From: Rossellomorea aquimaris | GTDB taxonomy: Bacteria > Bacillota > Bacilli > Bacillales > Bacillaceae_B | NCBI RefSeq assembly: GCF_020171925.1 | Contig: NZ_JAIVAR010000002.1 | Coordinates: forward strand, 620,001-684,000 | Length of the DNA stretch: 64,000 nucleotides | Direction of reading: 5' to 3' | In this document: positions 16,779 to 24,249 of the stretch, one piece after another | Numbering within the stretch: position 1 is the stretch's first letter | How the letters are laid out: each line of letters starts with the position of its first letter | Program-made: the position numbers and the translations under genes | Notes under the pieces: generated by a model | What the model saw: the letters and a program-made list of their open reading frames with translations, nothing else | Database searches by the model: none | Told to the model about the DNA's origin: nothing

Positions 16779-17150
16779 CTATTTTTCCATGAAGTTATAC
16801 GAAGTCCAGCATCGATTCATCGTAATGCCCTGCTGTTCGGCATATTCGTCTCCCCATCTGCACATTTCAAAAAGCGTCGATTGCAGCTTTTTACCCATAT
16901 CGGTTGTGGAGTATTCCACACGCGGAGGCACTTCCTGGAAGACCTTCCGGGAGACAAGGCCATGCTCTTCGAGTTCCCGGAGCTGCTGTGTCAACATCTT
17001 CTGGGTGATGTTCGGGAGGGTCCGTTTCAACTCATTGAATCGCTTCGATCCTTCATTCAAGTTCCATAGGATCAACACCTTCCACTTGCCGCCGATCACA
17101 TCGATGACAAGATCGATCGCGCATTGATATTCAGGGTGTAGTTCTTTCAT
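16779..17150 (-). CDS. HxlR-family (DUF24) transcriptional regulator
   Basis: 123 residues. It has the winged-helix of the family (VIGGKWKVLILWNL...RFNELKRTLPNITQKMLTQQLRELEEHGLV...VEYSTTDMGK) and a cysteine at position 10, where redox-sensing members (YodB, CatR, HypR) carry theirs, although 2-3 residues further in. It is transcribed divergently from a quinone-oxidoreductase-like gene with a dyad in between, so it probably senses electrophiles/quinones and controls that gene. Confidence 0.88.
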   Translation of the reverse strand: MKELHPEYQCAIDLVIDVIGGKWKVLILWNLNEGSKRFNELKRTLPNITQKMLTQQLRELEEHGLVSRKVFQEVPPRVEYSTTDMGKKLQSTLFEMCRWGDEYAEQQGITMNRCWTSYNFMEK

Positions 17151-17266
17151 GTTTGATGTCTTCCTTTCTTCAATTAACTAGCCACCGGCGAGGAAGCATT
17201 TTCTTTGGGGATCGTCCCCTACAAGGTTCCTAAACGGTAACTAGGATACAAAATAGTGCCTACTTG

Positions 17267-17308
17267 TTTACTTCCTTTACAGTATATATTATATACCATG
17301 TAAGTAAA
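17267..17308. promoter_or_regulatory. Dyad operator between HxlR gene and quinone oxidoreductase
   Basis: Outer inverted arms TTTACTT (17267-17273) and AAGTAAA (17302-17308) flank the perfect inner palindrome GTATATATTATATAC (17282-17296). It lies 33-74 bp before the oxidoreductase start. Confidence 0.65.
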
Positions 17309-17340
17309 TAAAAAACGATTTTGATAGGAGTGGACATAGA

Positions 17341-18321
17341 ATGAAAGCTTTGCTTCTTAAAGATAAAGGGTTATGGAAAGACATGAAAGTGGAGGAAATG
17401 GCAACACCTGCACCGGGTAAAGGTGAATTACTGGTCGAGGTGCACGCTGCCGGCTTGAACCCGGTTGATTACAAAACGGGCACAAACGGTAACCCGAACT
17501 GGACATATCCCCATATCCTCGGACTTGACGTTGCCGGAGTGGTAGCGGAAGTAGGGGAAGGTGTAACAGACTGGAAAAAAGGGGACCGTGTCCTTTACCA
17601 CGGGGATTTAACGAGAAAGGGTGGGTACGCAGAATATGCGTTGATCACTGCCCACACCGCTTCAAAAATTCCAGACAGCATCTCATTTGAAGACGCAGCT
17701 GCGCTTCCGACTGCAGGATACACAGCGTATCAGGCGATCCACCGCAAGCTGCCATTGGAACAAGTCGACACGATCCTGATCCATGGAGGTGCAGGCGGAG
17801 TCGGCGGATTCGGTGTCCAGCTCGCGAAGCTTGCAGGGAAAACCGTCATCTCGACCGCTTCTTCGCACAATCATGAGTACGTGAAATCGCTTGGAGCCGA
17901 TTTTGTCATTGATTATCGCGAGGAGAACGTGAAAGAGAAAGTGATGGAAATCACCGGAGGACGTGGAGTCGATGCCGTAGTCGATGCGGTAAGCAGACAA
18001 AGTGCGACCGAAGCACTCGATATGCTCGCATACATGGGACATATCGTTTACATCGCGGGAGCACCGGACTTCACGGTCGTAAAACCATTCACCAAAGTGG
18101 TTTCCTACCATGAAATCGCGTTGGCAGCGGCGCATCAGTCCAATGATGTGAAAGCTCAAAAAGATTTCTCTGTCATCGGGGATCGGATGCTCGAACTTCT
18201 TGCTGAAGGGAAAATTGATGCCATGCTGAAAGAAGTCATCGGACTGGAAGAAGTCCCTGAAGCGTTGAGCCGATTATCGGAACGCCATGTGAAAGGGAAA
18301 ATTGTGGCGAAGATCAAATAA
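17341..18321 (+). CDS. Zinc-independent MDR alcohol dehydrogenase / quinone oxidoreductase family
   Basis: 326 residues. GroES-like N-terminal domain (GLNPVDYKTG, LGLDVAGVVAEVGEGV, GDRV) and Rossmann domain with HGGAGGVGGFGVQLAK near residue 145. The structural and catalytic zinc cysteines are absent, as in the QOR subgroup, which reduces quinones or enones with NADPH in the cytosol. The divergent HxlR regulator supports a role in electrophile detoxification. Substrate not determinable. Confidence 0.88.
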   Translation: MKALLLKDKGLWKDMKVEEMATPAPGKGELLVEVHAAGLNPVDYKTGTNGNPNWTYPHILGLDVAGVVAEVGEGVTDWKKGDRVLYHGDLTRKGGYAEYALITAHTASKIPDSISFEDAAALPTAGYTAYQAIHRKLPLEQVDTILIHGGAGGVGGFGVQLAKLAGKTVISTASSHNHEYVKSLGADFVIDYREENVKEKVMEITGGRGVDAVVDAVSRQSATEALDMLAYMGHIVYIAGAPDFTVVKPFTKVVSYHEIALAAAHQSNDVKAQKDFSVIGDRMLELLAEGKIDAMLKEVIGLEEVPEALSRLSERHVKGKIVAKIK

Positions 18322-18332
18322 TGGATGTTAAG

Positions 18333-18364
18333 AAGGAGCCCGTCTAGGAGAGGGGCTCCTTTTT
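18333..18364 (+). terminator. Terminator between quinone oxidoreductase and iron ADH
   Basis: AAGGAGCCC / GGGGCTCCTT stem and TTTTT. Confidence 0.85.
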
Positions 18365-18366
18365 GT

Positions 18367-19566
18367 TCATTCCTTTATCTGTGAAAAAAGTTTCGTTAAA
18401 TCTGCCTGTGAGAGGATTTTGGGCACTGGATAGAATGGGTTGGCTTCCGTTAATGCCCGCTTGACCATGAGCGGGATATCACGGTCGGAGATACCGCTGA
18501 TTTTGTCAGGGATCTTCATGTCTCGGTTGAGTTTCTTGATCGCTTCGATGAAGGCCGTTGATTTTTCTGCGGCGGTATCAGCCCGTGAACCGATACCGGC
18601 AACGTCGGCCAATTCAGCAAGCGGCTGATGCACCGACTCCCCGTAATAGTCCAGAACATAAGGCAGGATGACCGCATTCGCAAGTCCGTGTGGAGTCGAG
18701 TAGAATCCGCCAAGCGTGTGCGCGATGGCGTGTACGTACCCTACATACGCACGGGTGAACGCGACGCCGGCGAGGTAGGAAGCTTTCTGCATATGGGACC
18801 TGGCGGTGAGATGCTCCCCGTTCGTATAGGCTTCGGTTAGATTGCTGAAGATCAACTTGACGGCCTGCCTGCTGCACATCATCGTCTCACGGGTCCTGCT
18901 TCTGCCGATATACGCCTCGATTGCATGAGTGAGTGCGTCCATTCCGGTCGTCGACGTGATGTGCGGTGGAAGGTTCACCGTCAGCAATGGATCAAGAACC
19001 GCAATCTGCGGAATCAGGACCAGGTCATTGATGGCATACTTTTCATGTGTTTCCGGATTTGAGATGACAGCTGCGATCGTTGCTTCGCTTCCCGTTCCAG
19101 CGGTCGTCGGGATGGCAACGAGAGGTGGAAGTTTCCTCCTGATTTTCAGCTGGCCCCTCATCTCCGGAATCGTTTTCTGGGGTCTCGCCACCCTCGCTGC
19201 CACCCCTTTGGCACAGTCGATCGGCGATCCGCCTCCGAATGCGATGATAGCGTCACATCCACTCTCATGATACAACTTCAAGGCGTCTTCGATGTTCCCG
19301 ATGGTCGGATTCGGGACGGTTTGATCGTAAATGGTGTAATCAATCGTAGCATCCGTCAATCCTTGAAGGAGCCCGTCCATCAATCCTAGGGCGGAAATGC
19401 CTTCATCAGTGACGATCAGGACGCGCAAAATGCCTTCCCCTTTTAACACAGCCGGCAGTTCTGAGAGGCTATTCTCTCCCTCGATCAACCTTGGTTTCCG
19501 CCATGGAAGGAAATATAAAGCAGCACGATACGCCGTTTGATAGGACCTGCAATACAATTTGTACAT
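18367..19566 (-). CDS. Iron-containing alcohol dehydrogenase
   Basis: 399 residues, group III alcohol dehydrogenase. The nucleotide-binding GGGSPIDCAKG is near residue 112, followed by PTTAGTGSEAT. Metal-site motifs are TTGMDALTHAIEAY and HAIAHTLGGFYSTPHGLANA, which together supply the Asp and three His ligands. It oxidises or reduces alcohols/aldehydes with NAD(P). A ~25-residue N-terminal extension (YRAALYFLPWRKP) precedes the core. GAGAGGGA precedes ATG 19566. Single gene; substrate unknown. Confidence 0.9.
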   Translation of the reverse strand: MYKLYCRSYQTAYRAALYFLPWRKPRLIEGENSLSELPAVLKGEGILRVLIVTDEGISALGLMDGLLQGLTDATIDYTIYDQTVPNPTIGNIEDALKLYHESGCDAIIAFGGGSPIDCAKGVAARVARPQKTIPEMRGQLKIRRKLPPLVAIPTTAGTGSEATIAAVISNPETHEKYAINDLVLIPQIAVLDPLLTVNLPPHITSTTGMDALTHAIEAYIGRSRTRETMMCSRQAVKLIFSNLTEAYTNGEHLTARSHMQKASYLAGVAFTRAYVGYVHAIAHTLGGFYSTPHGLANAVILPYVLDYYGESVHQPLAELADVAGIGSRADTAAEKSTAFIEAIKKLNRDMKIPDKISGISDRDIPLMVKRALTEANPFYPVPKILSQADLTKLFSQIKE

Positions 19567-19753
19567 AGAAATCCCTCTCTTTTTTAATAGGGTATAGTGG
19601 GAGGCCGATCCAAGGTTGTCTATGCTTATATATATTTGCGTTTTACCCTGTTTATTAGTTTGATTCTATCATAGGTGACCACCAAAGCTTTTTAAAATAC
19701 GGTGAGCTTGTTATAATGAACCTTCATCGTAATTCAAAAAAGGAGATGAAACC

Positions 19754-19945
19754 TTGAAATATATACGTTCCCAAATGAAACGATTGATGAAAGACGAGAA
19801 AGAACTCCAGGATCGGTTGAAGAAATTGATGGCAGAACAAGGCTTGGAAAGAAGCTTTGCCATGAAGGCCCTGTACCATTCCGAAGTGGCAGACGGAGGG
19901 AAGTATCAAGCGAAGTACCAGGCGCTGGATGAGACCGGAAAATAA
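19754..19945 (+). CDS. Small hypothetical protein
   Basis: 63 residues, highly charged and predicted helical (MKDEKELQDRLKKLMAEQGLER). TTG start 8 bp after AAGGAGATG; an ATG inside that ribosome site gives only three codons. I do not recognise the family. A short hairpin (CCTG...CAGG, then T8) follows near 19960-19983. Confidence 0.55.
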   Translation: MKYIRSQMKRLMKDEKELQDRLKKLMAEQGLERSFAMKALYHSEVADGGKYQAKYQALDETGK

Positions 19946-20042
19946 AGTGATGAACGGCCTGTTTTTATGCAGGTCTTTTTTTTATGTGAGAGAGTTAGGG
20001 CTAAGAAGCGTTGGGGTATACACCATGAAAAAGGATGATACA

Positions 20043-20489
20043 ATGCCATTCGATTACTCACTTGATTTCGACTCCACCGATTTCCGTGAAAATCCCGAAC
20101 TGTACCGGGTCGGCAGGGGGGAACAGGGAGTCCTGCTCGTCGAACCGTACAAAAGTGAAATCCTGCCCCACTGGCGCTTCAAAACGCCAGCTATCGCAAA
20201 GGAATCCTCTGATAAAATTTATAGCATGTTCCTAGACTACAAAAAGAAAGATGACTTCGTCGGTATGGACATGGCCCGGAAATTCCTGCAGATGGGCTAC
20301 ACGAGATCCCGCCGCTACGCAAACTATAAGGGAGGCAGGAAATATGACAAGGATGGTGACGTGAAGGAGCGGGAACCCGACCCTGTCAAAGCAGAATCTG
20401 CCGCCATCTTCGAAGAAAAATGGAAGCGTGCAAGGGAAGATCAAGACTACCTCTCTTTAAAACGGCAACACCAAAAGGAATATGGATAA
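20043..20489 (+). CDS. DUF4385-family protein
   Basis: 148 residues, soluble. YSLDFDSTDFRENPELYRVGRGEQGVLLVEPYKSEILPHWRFKTP and a downstream FVGMDMARKFLQMGYTRSRRYANYKGG are hallmarks I associate with DUF4385. ATG 20043 is preceded by AAGGATGAT; the frame is open further upstream without a better site. Function unknown. Confidence 0.75.
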   Translation: MPFDYSLDFDSTDFRENPELYRVGRGEQGVLLVEPYKSEILPHWRFKTPAIAKESSDKIYSMFLDYKKKDDFVGMDMARKFLQMGYTRSRRYANYKGGRKYDKDGDVKEREPDPVKAESAAIFEEKWKRAREDQDYLSLKRQHQKEYG

Positions 20490-20493
20490 AGTT

Positions 20494-20539
20494 AAAGGTA
20501 CGTCCCTCATCGCTTTAACGCGATGAGGGACGTACCTTT
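20494..20539. repeat. Dispersed ~46-bp palindrome, copy 1 (GGTACGTCCCTCA arms)
   Basis: Arms AAAGGTACGTCCCTCATCG and its complement around CTTTAACG. It lies between the DUF4385 stop and a convergent small gene and could act as a bidirectional terminator. Other copies are near 22.8, 24.2, 30.3, 51.3 and 55.2 kb. Confidence 0.9.
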
Positions 20540-20547
20540 GTTTGACC

Positions 20548-20739
20548 TTAGCGTCTTCTGTGGTGGATGAGGTGCATGACTCCTTTATAGATGAGTACGA
20601 TGCTGAATAATAATACCGCGAGAACCCCGATAACATCTACGATCGGGTTGATCGGCGCCAGGAATCCTGTCAGCGGCACCCGAAGCAGTGCAAAGCCTGA
20701 CAAAATGCCGAATAGGAATAACCAGATAGGACTTTCCAT
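20548..20739 (-). CDS. Small membrane protein, unknown function
   Basis: 63 residues with two hydrophobic helices and a basic C-terminus (LIHHRRR). AGGAAGGAGTGAT precedes ATG 20739. Not assigned to a family. Confidence 0.65.
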   Translation of the reverse strand: MESPIWLFLFGILSGFALLRVPLTGFLAPINPIVDVIGVLAVLLFSIVLIYKGVMHLIHHRRR

Positions 20740-20866
20740 GTAAGTATCACTCCTTCCTACTGAATAATTTATTCCGTTGACGTGAAAGCGTTTTTAAAAT
20801 GAGAATGGCCCTGAGGTGGTTTGGTTGCGGGAGTGCGTGAGAAAGACAGTTGTAGGGGATGTGGTG

Positions 20867-21030
20867 TGTTAAAATTTGGTAAGTGACGGAATTAATCGTG
20901 AAATTGAAAGATTAGCGGGCAAAGCTCGAAGATTAGCGGGCAAAGCTCGAAGATTAGTGGGCGAAACTCGAAGATTTGGGACCGAAACTCGAAGATTCTC
21001 ACCCATTCCCGAAAGATTCCGGACCAAGCA
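20867..21030 (+). repeat. Array B: six 21-bp units with promoter-like leader, core CTCGAAGATTA
   Basis: An extended -10-like sequence (TGTTAAAAT, hexamer 20870-20875) is followed by the leader GGTAAGTGACGGAAT (from 20878). Anchors GATT begin exactly every 21 bp at 20910, 20931, 20952, 20973, 20994 and 21015, with a degenerate unit anchored at 20889. Early units are nearly identical and later ones diverge. The following sequence (CATTCCCGAAAGATT...CCAAGC) matches that after array C. No NERD gene follows. Confidence 0.9.
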
Positions 21031-21369
21031 TACGCAAAATCGAGACACCGATCAAAACCGAAGAGCCAAAGAAGCTTGTTGGTGCCCGACATGCCACACT
21101 TGCCACTTTTAGAAAAAAATGGACTGCTTGACGACATGCCCATCCCAAAAAGGAGAAAAACATTTCCCCAACTTGCTCGAGTAGGACTATTGGTCACCCC
21201 TTCATAAGAAACGAACGAATCTTTTTACCTATCAATCACTGGGTCTTTCTTCTCGTTTTCTTTTCCCTCCTCCCATGAGCCGGGCTGGTCATGTTTTAAT
21301 GGTAAAGGTGTTTATTTACATTTATTAGCAGGGTATCAATAGATGGAATGGAAAATGAGGAGGAGACTT
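21031..21369. other. Gene-free region after array B
   Basis: No convincing gene. The + strand contains codons for ACWCPTC followed shortly by a stop (about 21081-21112), similar to the WWCPTC of the NERD protein at 23 kb, and an AAAAAGGAG near 21149. This may be a decayed cassette. From about 21240 it is T-rich and leads to the VWA gene. Confidence 0.35.
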
Positions 21370-22737
21370 ATGAAACAGCTGATGATCGCCATCGCAGTGA
21401 TTCTTCTTGCCGGGTGCGGGGCAGGGGAAAGCGGGAAAAAGGAAGAAAGCAGCAAAGCCGCGGTTGAGAAAACCGAAAAGAAGGAGGAAGGTTATCAAGA
21501 GAAAAAAGTGGAGTATGTCGAGCTTGATTCGATCGACAGGGAGCTGACCGACACAGAGAAGGAACTGTTAAGGAAACCAGGGAAGTTCAGCGGAGACAAC
21601 TATGATGAAGAAAAAGTACAGGCAGAACTAGATAAGCTTCCCAAAGACTTAACGGCAAAGCAGTATATGGAAGAGATGATCTATTTATTGGGTGAAGATT
21701 ATCACGAGGGAATGGAAACATTCTTTACGTTTGATTCAACTGTGGATGTGAAAATCGACAGGCCGGATGGCAAAATTGACAACCCTCAATTAAAGAAAAC
21801 GCATGTTGCGATCTTAATGGATTCAAGCGGAAGCATGAATGGCAAAGTCGGCGGGAAAACAAAAATGGAGGCTGCAAAAGAAGCGGTCACGGACTTTGCC
21901 AAACTCGTCCCGGAGCAATCGACTGTGTCCCTTAGTGTCTACGGTCATAAGGGAAGCGGCGAGGACGCAGATAAAAAGCTGTCATGCAGCAGCACGGAAA
22001 CGGTATACAATGGGTCCTACGATGATGCGAAGTTCAAAGATGCGTTAAATACCTTTAAGCCTGCAGGCTGGACCCCGATCGCCAATGCATTGAATTCGGT
22101 AGAAAAAGATATACCTGCCGATGCTCAGGAAGTCGTGGTCTATGTTGTGAGCGACGGAATCGAAACATGTGATGGTGACCCGGTTGCAGCTGCCAAGAAA
22201 CTGAGTGATTCGAATAACAACGTGAAAACGGTCGTCAACATCATCGGATTCGATGTAGACAATGAGGGGCAGGCTTTATTGAAGGACGTGGCAGATGCCG
22301 GTAACGGAGAATTCAAGTACGTCGATTCGGAAAGGGAACTCAAGGATTATATGAGGAAACAGTGCGAGGAACTCCAGAAAGAGTGGTACGAATGGAAGGA
22401 AGCCGGTAAGGAACAGGCTTTTGCCCTGAAGGAAGAGAAAAAGAAACTAGCGAATGAAACGAAAGAAGAAATGAAAGAAAAGGTGACAAGGGAAAAAGAT
22501 AGATTAAAAGCAGCACAGTCATATCTCAATGAAAAATATGATGATTACGATCATCCGATCAATGACACCTTTTCTCTAATCATCGATCGAAACAATGGAA
22601 TGTGGCAGTACATCGTCGATAAGGGGAATAAACTGTGGAACGAATCAGTGGATAACGGAAATGAAGAATGGAACAATTATGTGGAAGAAGGAAACGACAA
22701 GATAAATGAAACGATAGATAAGAAGAACGATTACTGA
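21370..22737 (+). CDS. Lipoprotein with VWA domain and 11-residue C-terminal repeats
   Basis: 455 residues. Lipobox LLAGC with C16, then a charged linker. The VWA domain (about residues 135-340) has MIDAS elements DSSGSMNG, the threonine in GWTPIANAL, and VSDGIE. A long charged coiled coil (about 345-400) follows, and then four consecutive 11-residue units (NGMWQYIVDKG, NKLWNESVDNG, NEEWNNYVEEG, NDKINETIDKK) end the protein. ATG 21370 follows AGGAGGAG. It is likely a metal-dependent adhesion or scaffold protein on the outer face of the membrane; partners unknown. Confidence 0.85.
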   Translation: MKQLMIAIAVILLAGCGAGESGKKEESSKAAVEKTEKKEEGYQEKKVEYVELDSIDRELTDTEKELLRKPGKFSGDNYDEEKVQAELDKLPKDLTAKQYMEEMIYLLGEDYHEGMETFFTFDSTVDVKIDRPDGKIDNPQLKKTHVAILMDSSGSMNGKVGGKTKMEAAKEAVTDFAKLVPEQSTVSLSVYGHKGSGEDADKKLSCSSTETVYNGSYDDAKFKDALNTFKPAGWTPIANALNSVEKDIPADAQEVVVYVVSDGIETCDGDPVAAAKKLSDSNNNVKTVVNIIGFDVDNEGQALLKDVADAGNGEFKYVDSERELKDYMRKQCEELQKEWYEWKEAGKEQAFALKEEKKKLANETKEEMKEKVTREKDRLKAAQSYLNEKYDDYDHPINDTFSLIIDRNNGMWQYIVDKGNKLWNESVDNGNEEWNNYVEEGNDKINETIDKKNDY

Positions 22738-22751
22738 TTGATAATAGAAAT

Positions 22752-22806
22752 ACACAAGGTCTGTCCTTTACTGCTTTAACGGAGTGAGGGACGGACCTTG
22801 TGTGTT
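22752..22806. repeat. Dispersed palindrome, diverged copy 2
   Basis: ACACAAGGTCTGTCC ... GGACGGACCTTGTGT with a CTGCTTTAACGG centre. It is related to the GGTACGTCCCTCA palindrome but with compensated arm changes and longer arms. It lies just after the VWA stop and 45 bp before array C. Confidence 0.8.
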
Positions 22807-22850
22807 TGATCGTGTGTAACTAAAAAAGATAGCTTGTTTCGAGGGCGATT

Positions 22851-22990
22851 TGTTATAATATGGTAAGTGACGGAATAAACTGCGAAATTAAAAGATTAAC
22901 GAGCTGAACTCGAAGAATAGTGGGGGAAACTCAAAGATTTCCATCCAATACTCGAAGATAAACAGCCATTCCCGAAAGATTTCCACACCA
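22851..22990 (+). repeat. Array C: five 21-bp units with promoter-like leader, upstream of NERD gene 1
   Basis: Extended -10 TGTTATAAT (hexamer 22854-22859), 2 bp, then leader GGTAAGTGACGGAAT from 22862. Anchors lie exactly 21 bp apart at 22894, 22915, 22936, 22957 and 22978, plus a degenerate unit at 22873. The units are more diverged than in array B. A C/A-rich, G-poor stretch (22985-23060) leads to the NERD ribosome site. Confidence 0.88.
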
Positions 22991-23073
22991 AGCCCCCAGC
23001 CACATCCCAGATAAGGCACCAAATTTCCTTCCCATACCCGTTCAAAACCTCGACACAAAAAAGGAGTGGTCAA

Positions 23074-24054
23074 TTGATCAAGAAAAAGCCCCGTCCCCCA
23101 ATAAAAATCTTCAAATTATACGCCTTACTGAGAAGAATCCTACGCAAACACCCTCTAAGACATGAAATCGAAGCAGAATTGAGGAAGCTGGAAGCAGGAT
23201 ACAAAGGGGAGCTGTCCCTCACCTATCATGTCCGCTTTCTACCTGATAAAGAATACGTGATTCTATTCAATCTGCGCCTTTCGTACAAAGATTTCTTCTT
23301 TCAAATCGATGCCCTCGTCCTCCATACGAACTTCATCCTCATTGCAGAAGTGAAGAACATAGCAGGTGAGATCTTCATTGATACAAACTTCAATCAAATG
23401 ATCCGGACCAGGCATGAAACGACCGAGGTGTTCCCCGATCCGATCCTCCAGGCATACAAACAAAAGGAAGGACTAGAGAATTGGCTGATCACAAAGAATC
23501 ACCCCGACATCCCGATCGAATATCGAGTCGTCCTGACTAACAACCATACCTTCATTAAAAATTCACCCCAAGACAAACTCGTCCTCGACAAGCTGATCCG
23601 CAGCGAAAGACTGGTCTATGAAGTGAAAAAACTGACTTTGAAATATCCAAAGCCCGTGATGACCACAAAAGAGTTGAATCGGTTGGCGAAACAGCTAATG
23701 AAATCAGACATCCCCCACGAACCCGATCTCCTCTCACAATTTCAACTATCATCCTTCGATATCCTGCCAGGCGTTCATTGCGTAGAGTGCCAATCCCTTT
23801 CGATGCAAAGAATTCAAGGAACATGGTGGTGCCCAACTTGCCGCATCAAGAAAAAGGATGCCCACATCGAAGCGCTTCAGGATTATGCACTCCTCGTCGA
23901 CACCACCATCTCCAATCAAGAAATGAGATGCTTCACCCATCTTCAATCCCTTTCAAGCGCAGCCCGGATGCTGTCACAAATGAATCTACCATCGACCGGG
24001 ACGACTAGAAATAGACGATATTCCCTCCAACCATTGATTACAGATTTGCAGTGA
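23074..24054 (+). CDS. NERD-domain nuclease-like protein with C-terminal zinc ribbon (paralogue 1)
   Basis: 326 residues. The NERD domain (about 40-165) shows GxxGE with E46, D79 in FFFQIDALVL, and E92-V-K94 in LIAEVKN, the acidic/Lys set of a PD-(D/E)xK-like nuclease core. A linker follows, then a four-Cys ribbon (C236, C239, C253, C256, with GTWWCPTC), a helical stretch and a basic tail with LPSTGT. There is no signal peptide. TTG start behind AAGGAGTGGT. It collinearly matches the protein at 34.2 kb without gaps. The substrate is presumably nucleic acid; its biological role is unknown. Confidence 0.85.
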   Translation: MIKKKPRPPIKIFKLYALLRRILRKHPLRHEIEAELRKLEAGYKGELSLTYHVRFLPDKEYVILFNLRLSYKDFFFQIDALVLHTNFILIAEVKNIAGEIFIDTNFNQMIRTRHETTEVFPDPILQAYKQKEGLENWLITKNHPDIPIEYRVVLTNNHTFIKNSPQDKLVLDKLIRSERLVYEVKKLTLKYPKPVMTTKELNRLAKQLMKSDIPHEPDLLSQFQLSSFDILPGVHCVECQSLSMQRIQGTWWCPTCRIKKKDAHIEALQDYALLVDTTISNQEMRCFTHLQSLSSAARMLSQMNLPSTGTTRNRRYSLQPLITDLQ

Positions 24055-24196
24055 AGTTCGTAGAGGGTGTTGTTCTGTCAAGCAAATTCAATTTACGAAT
24101 TATCGCATAATAACAGGCAGCGATTTCTTTTTATAAAAAAATAAAACTGAACTAGTAAACCTACAAACTAACCGCCATTCATTTAAAACACAAAAC

Positions 24197-24240
24197 AAGG
24201 TACGTCCCTCACTGCTTTAAAGCAACGAGGGACGTACCTT
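24197..24240. repeat. Dispersed palindrome, copy 3
   Basis: AAGGTACGTCCCTCACTGC ... GAGGGACGTACCTT. It sits between the NERD gene and the convergent RND efflux gene, a position that allows termination of both. Confidence 0.9.
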
Positions 24241-24249
24241 CATACGTTA

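Noticed and set aside
20876..21112. Repeat-containing protein encoded across array B
   Set aside because: The frame is open only because 21 bp is a multiple of 3. There is no ribosome site, and the equivalent frames in arrays C and D stop early.
23980..24010. LPxTG sortase anchor in the NERD proteins (LPSTG, LPTTG)
   Set aside because: No signal peptide, and no hydrophobic segment after the motif. The conserved LPxTGT is more likely part of the ribbon/helix module.
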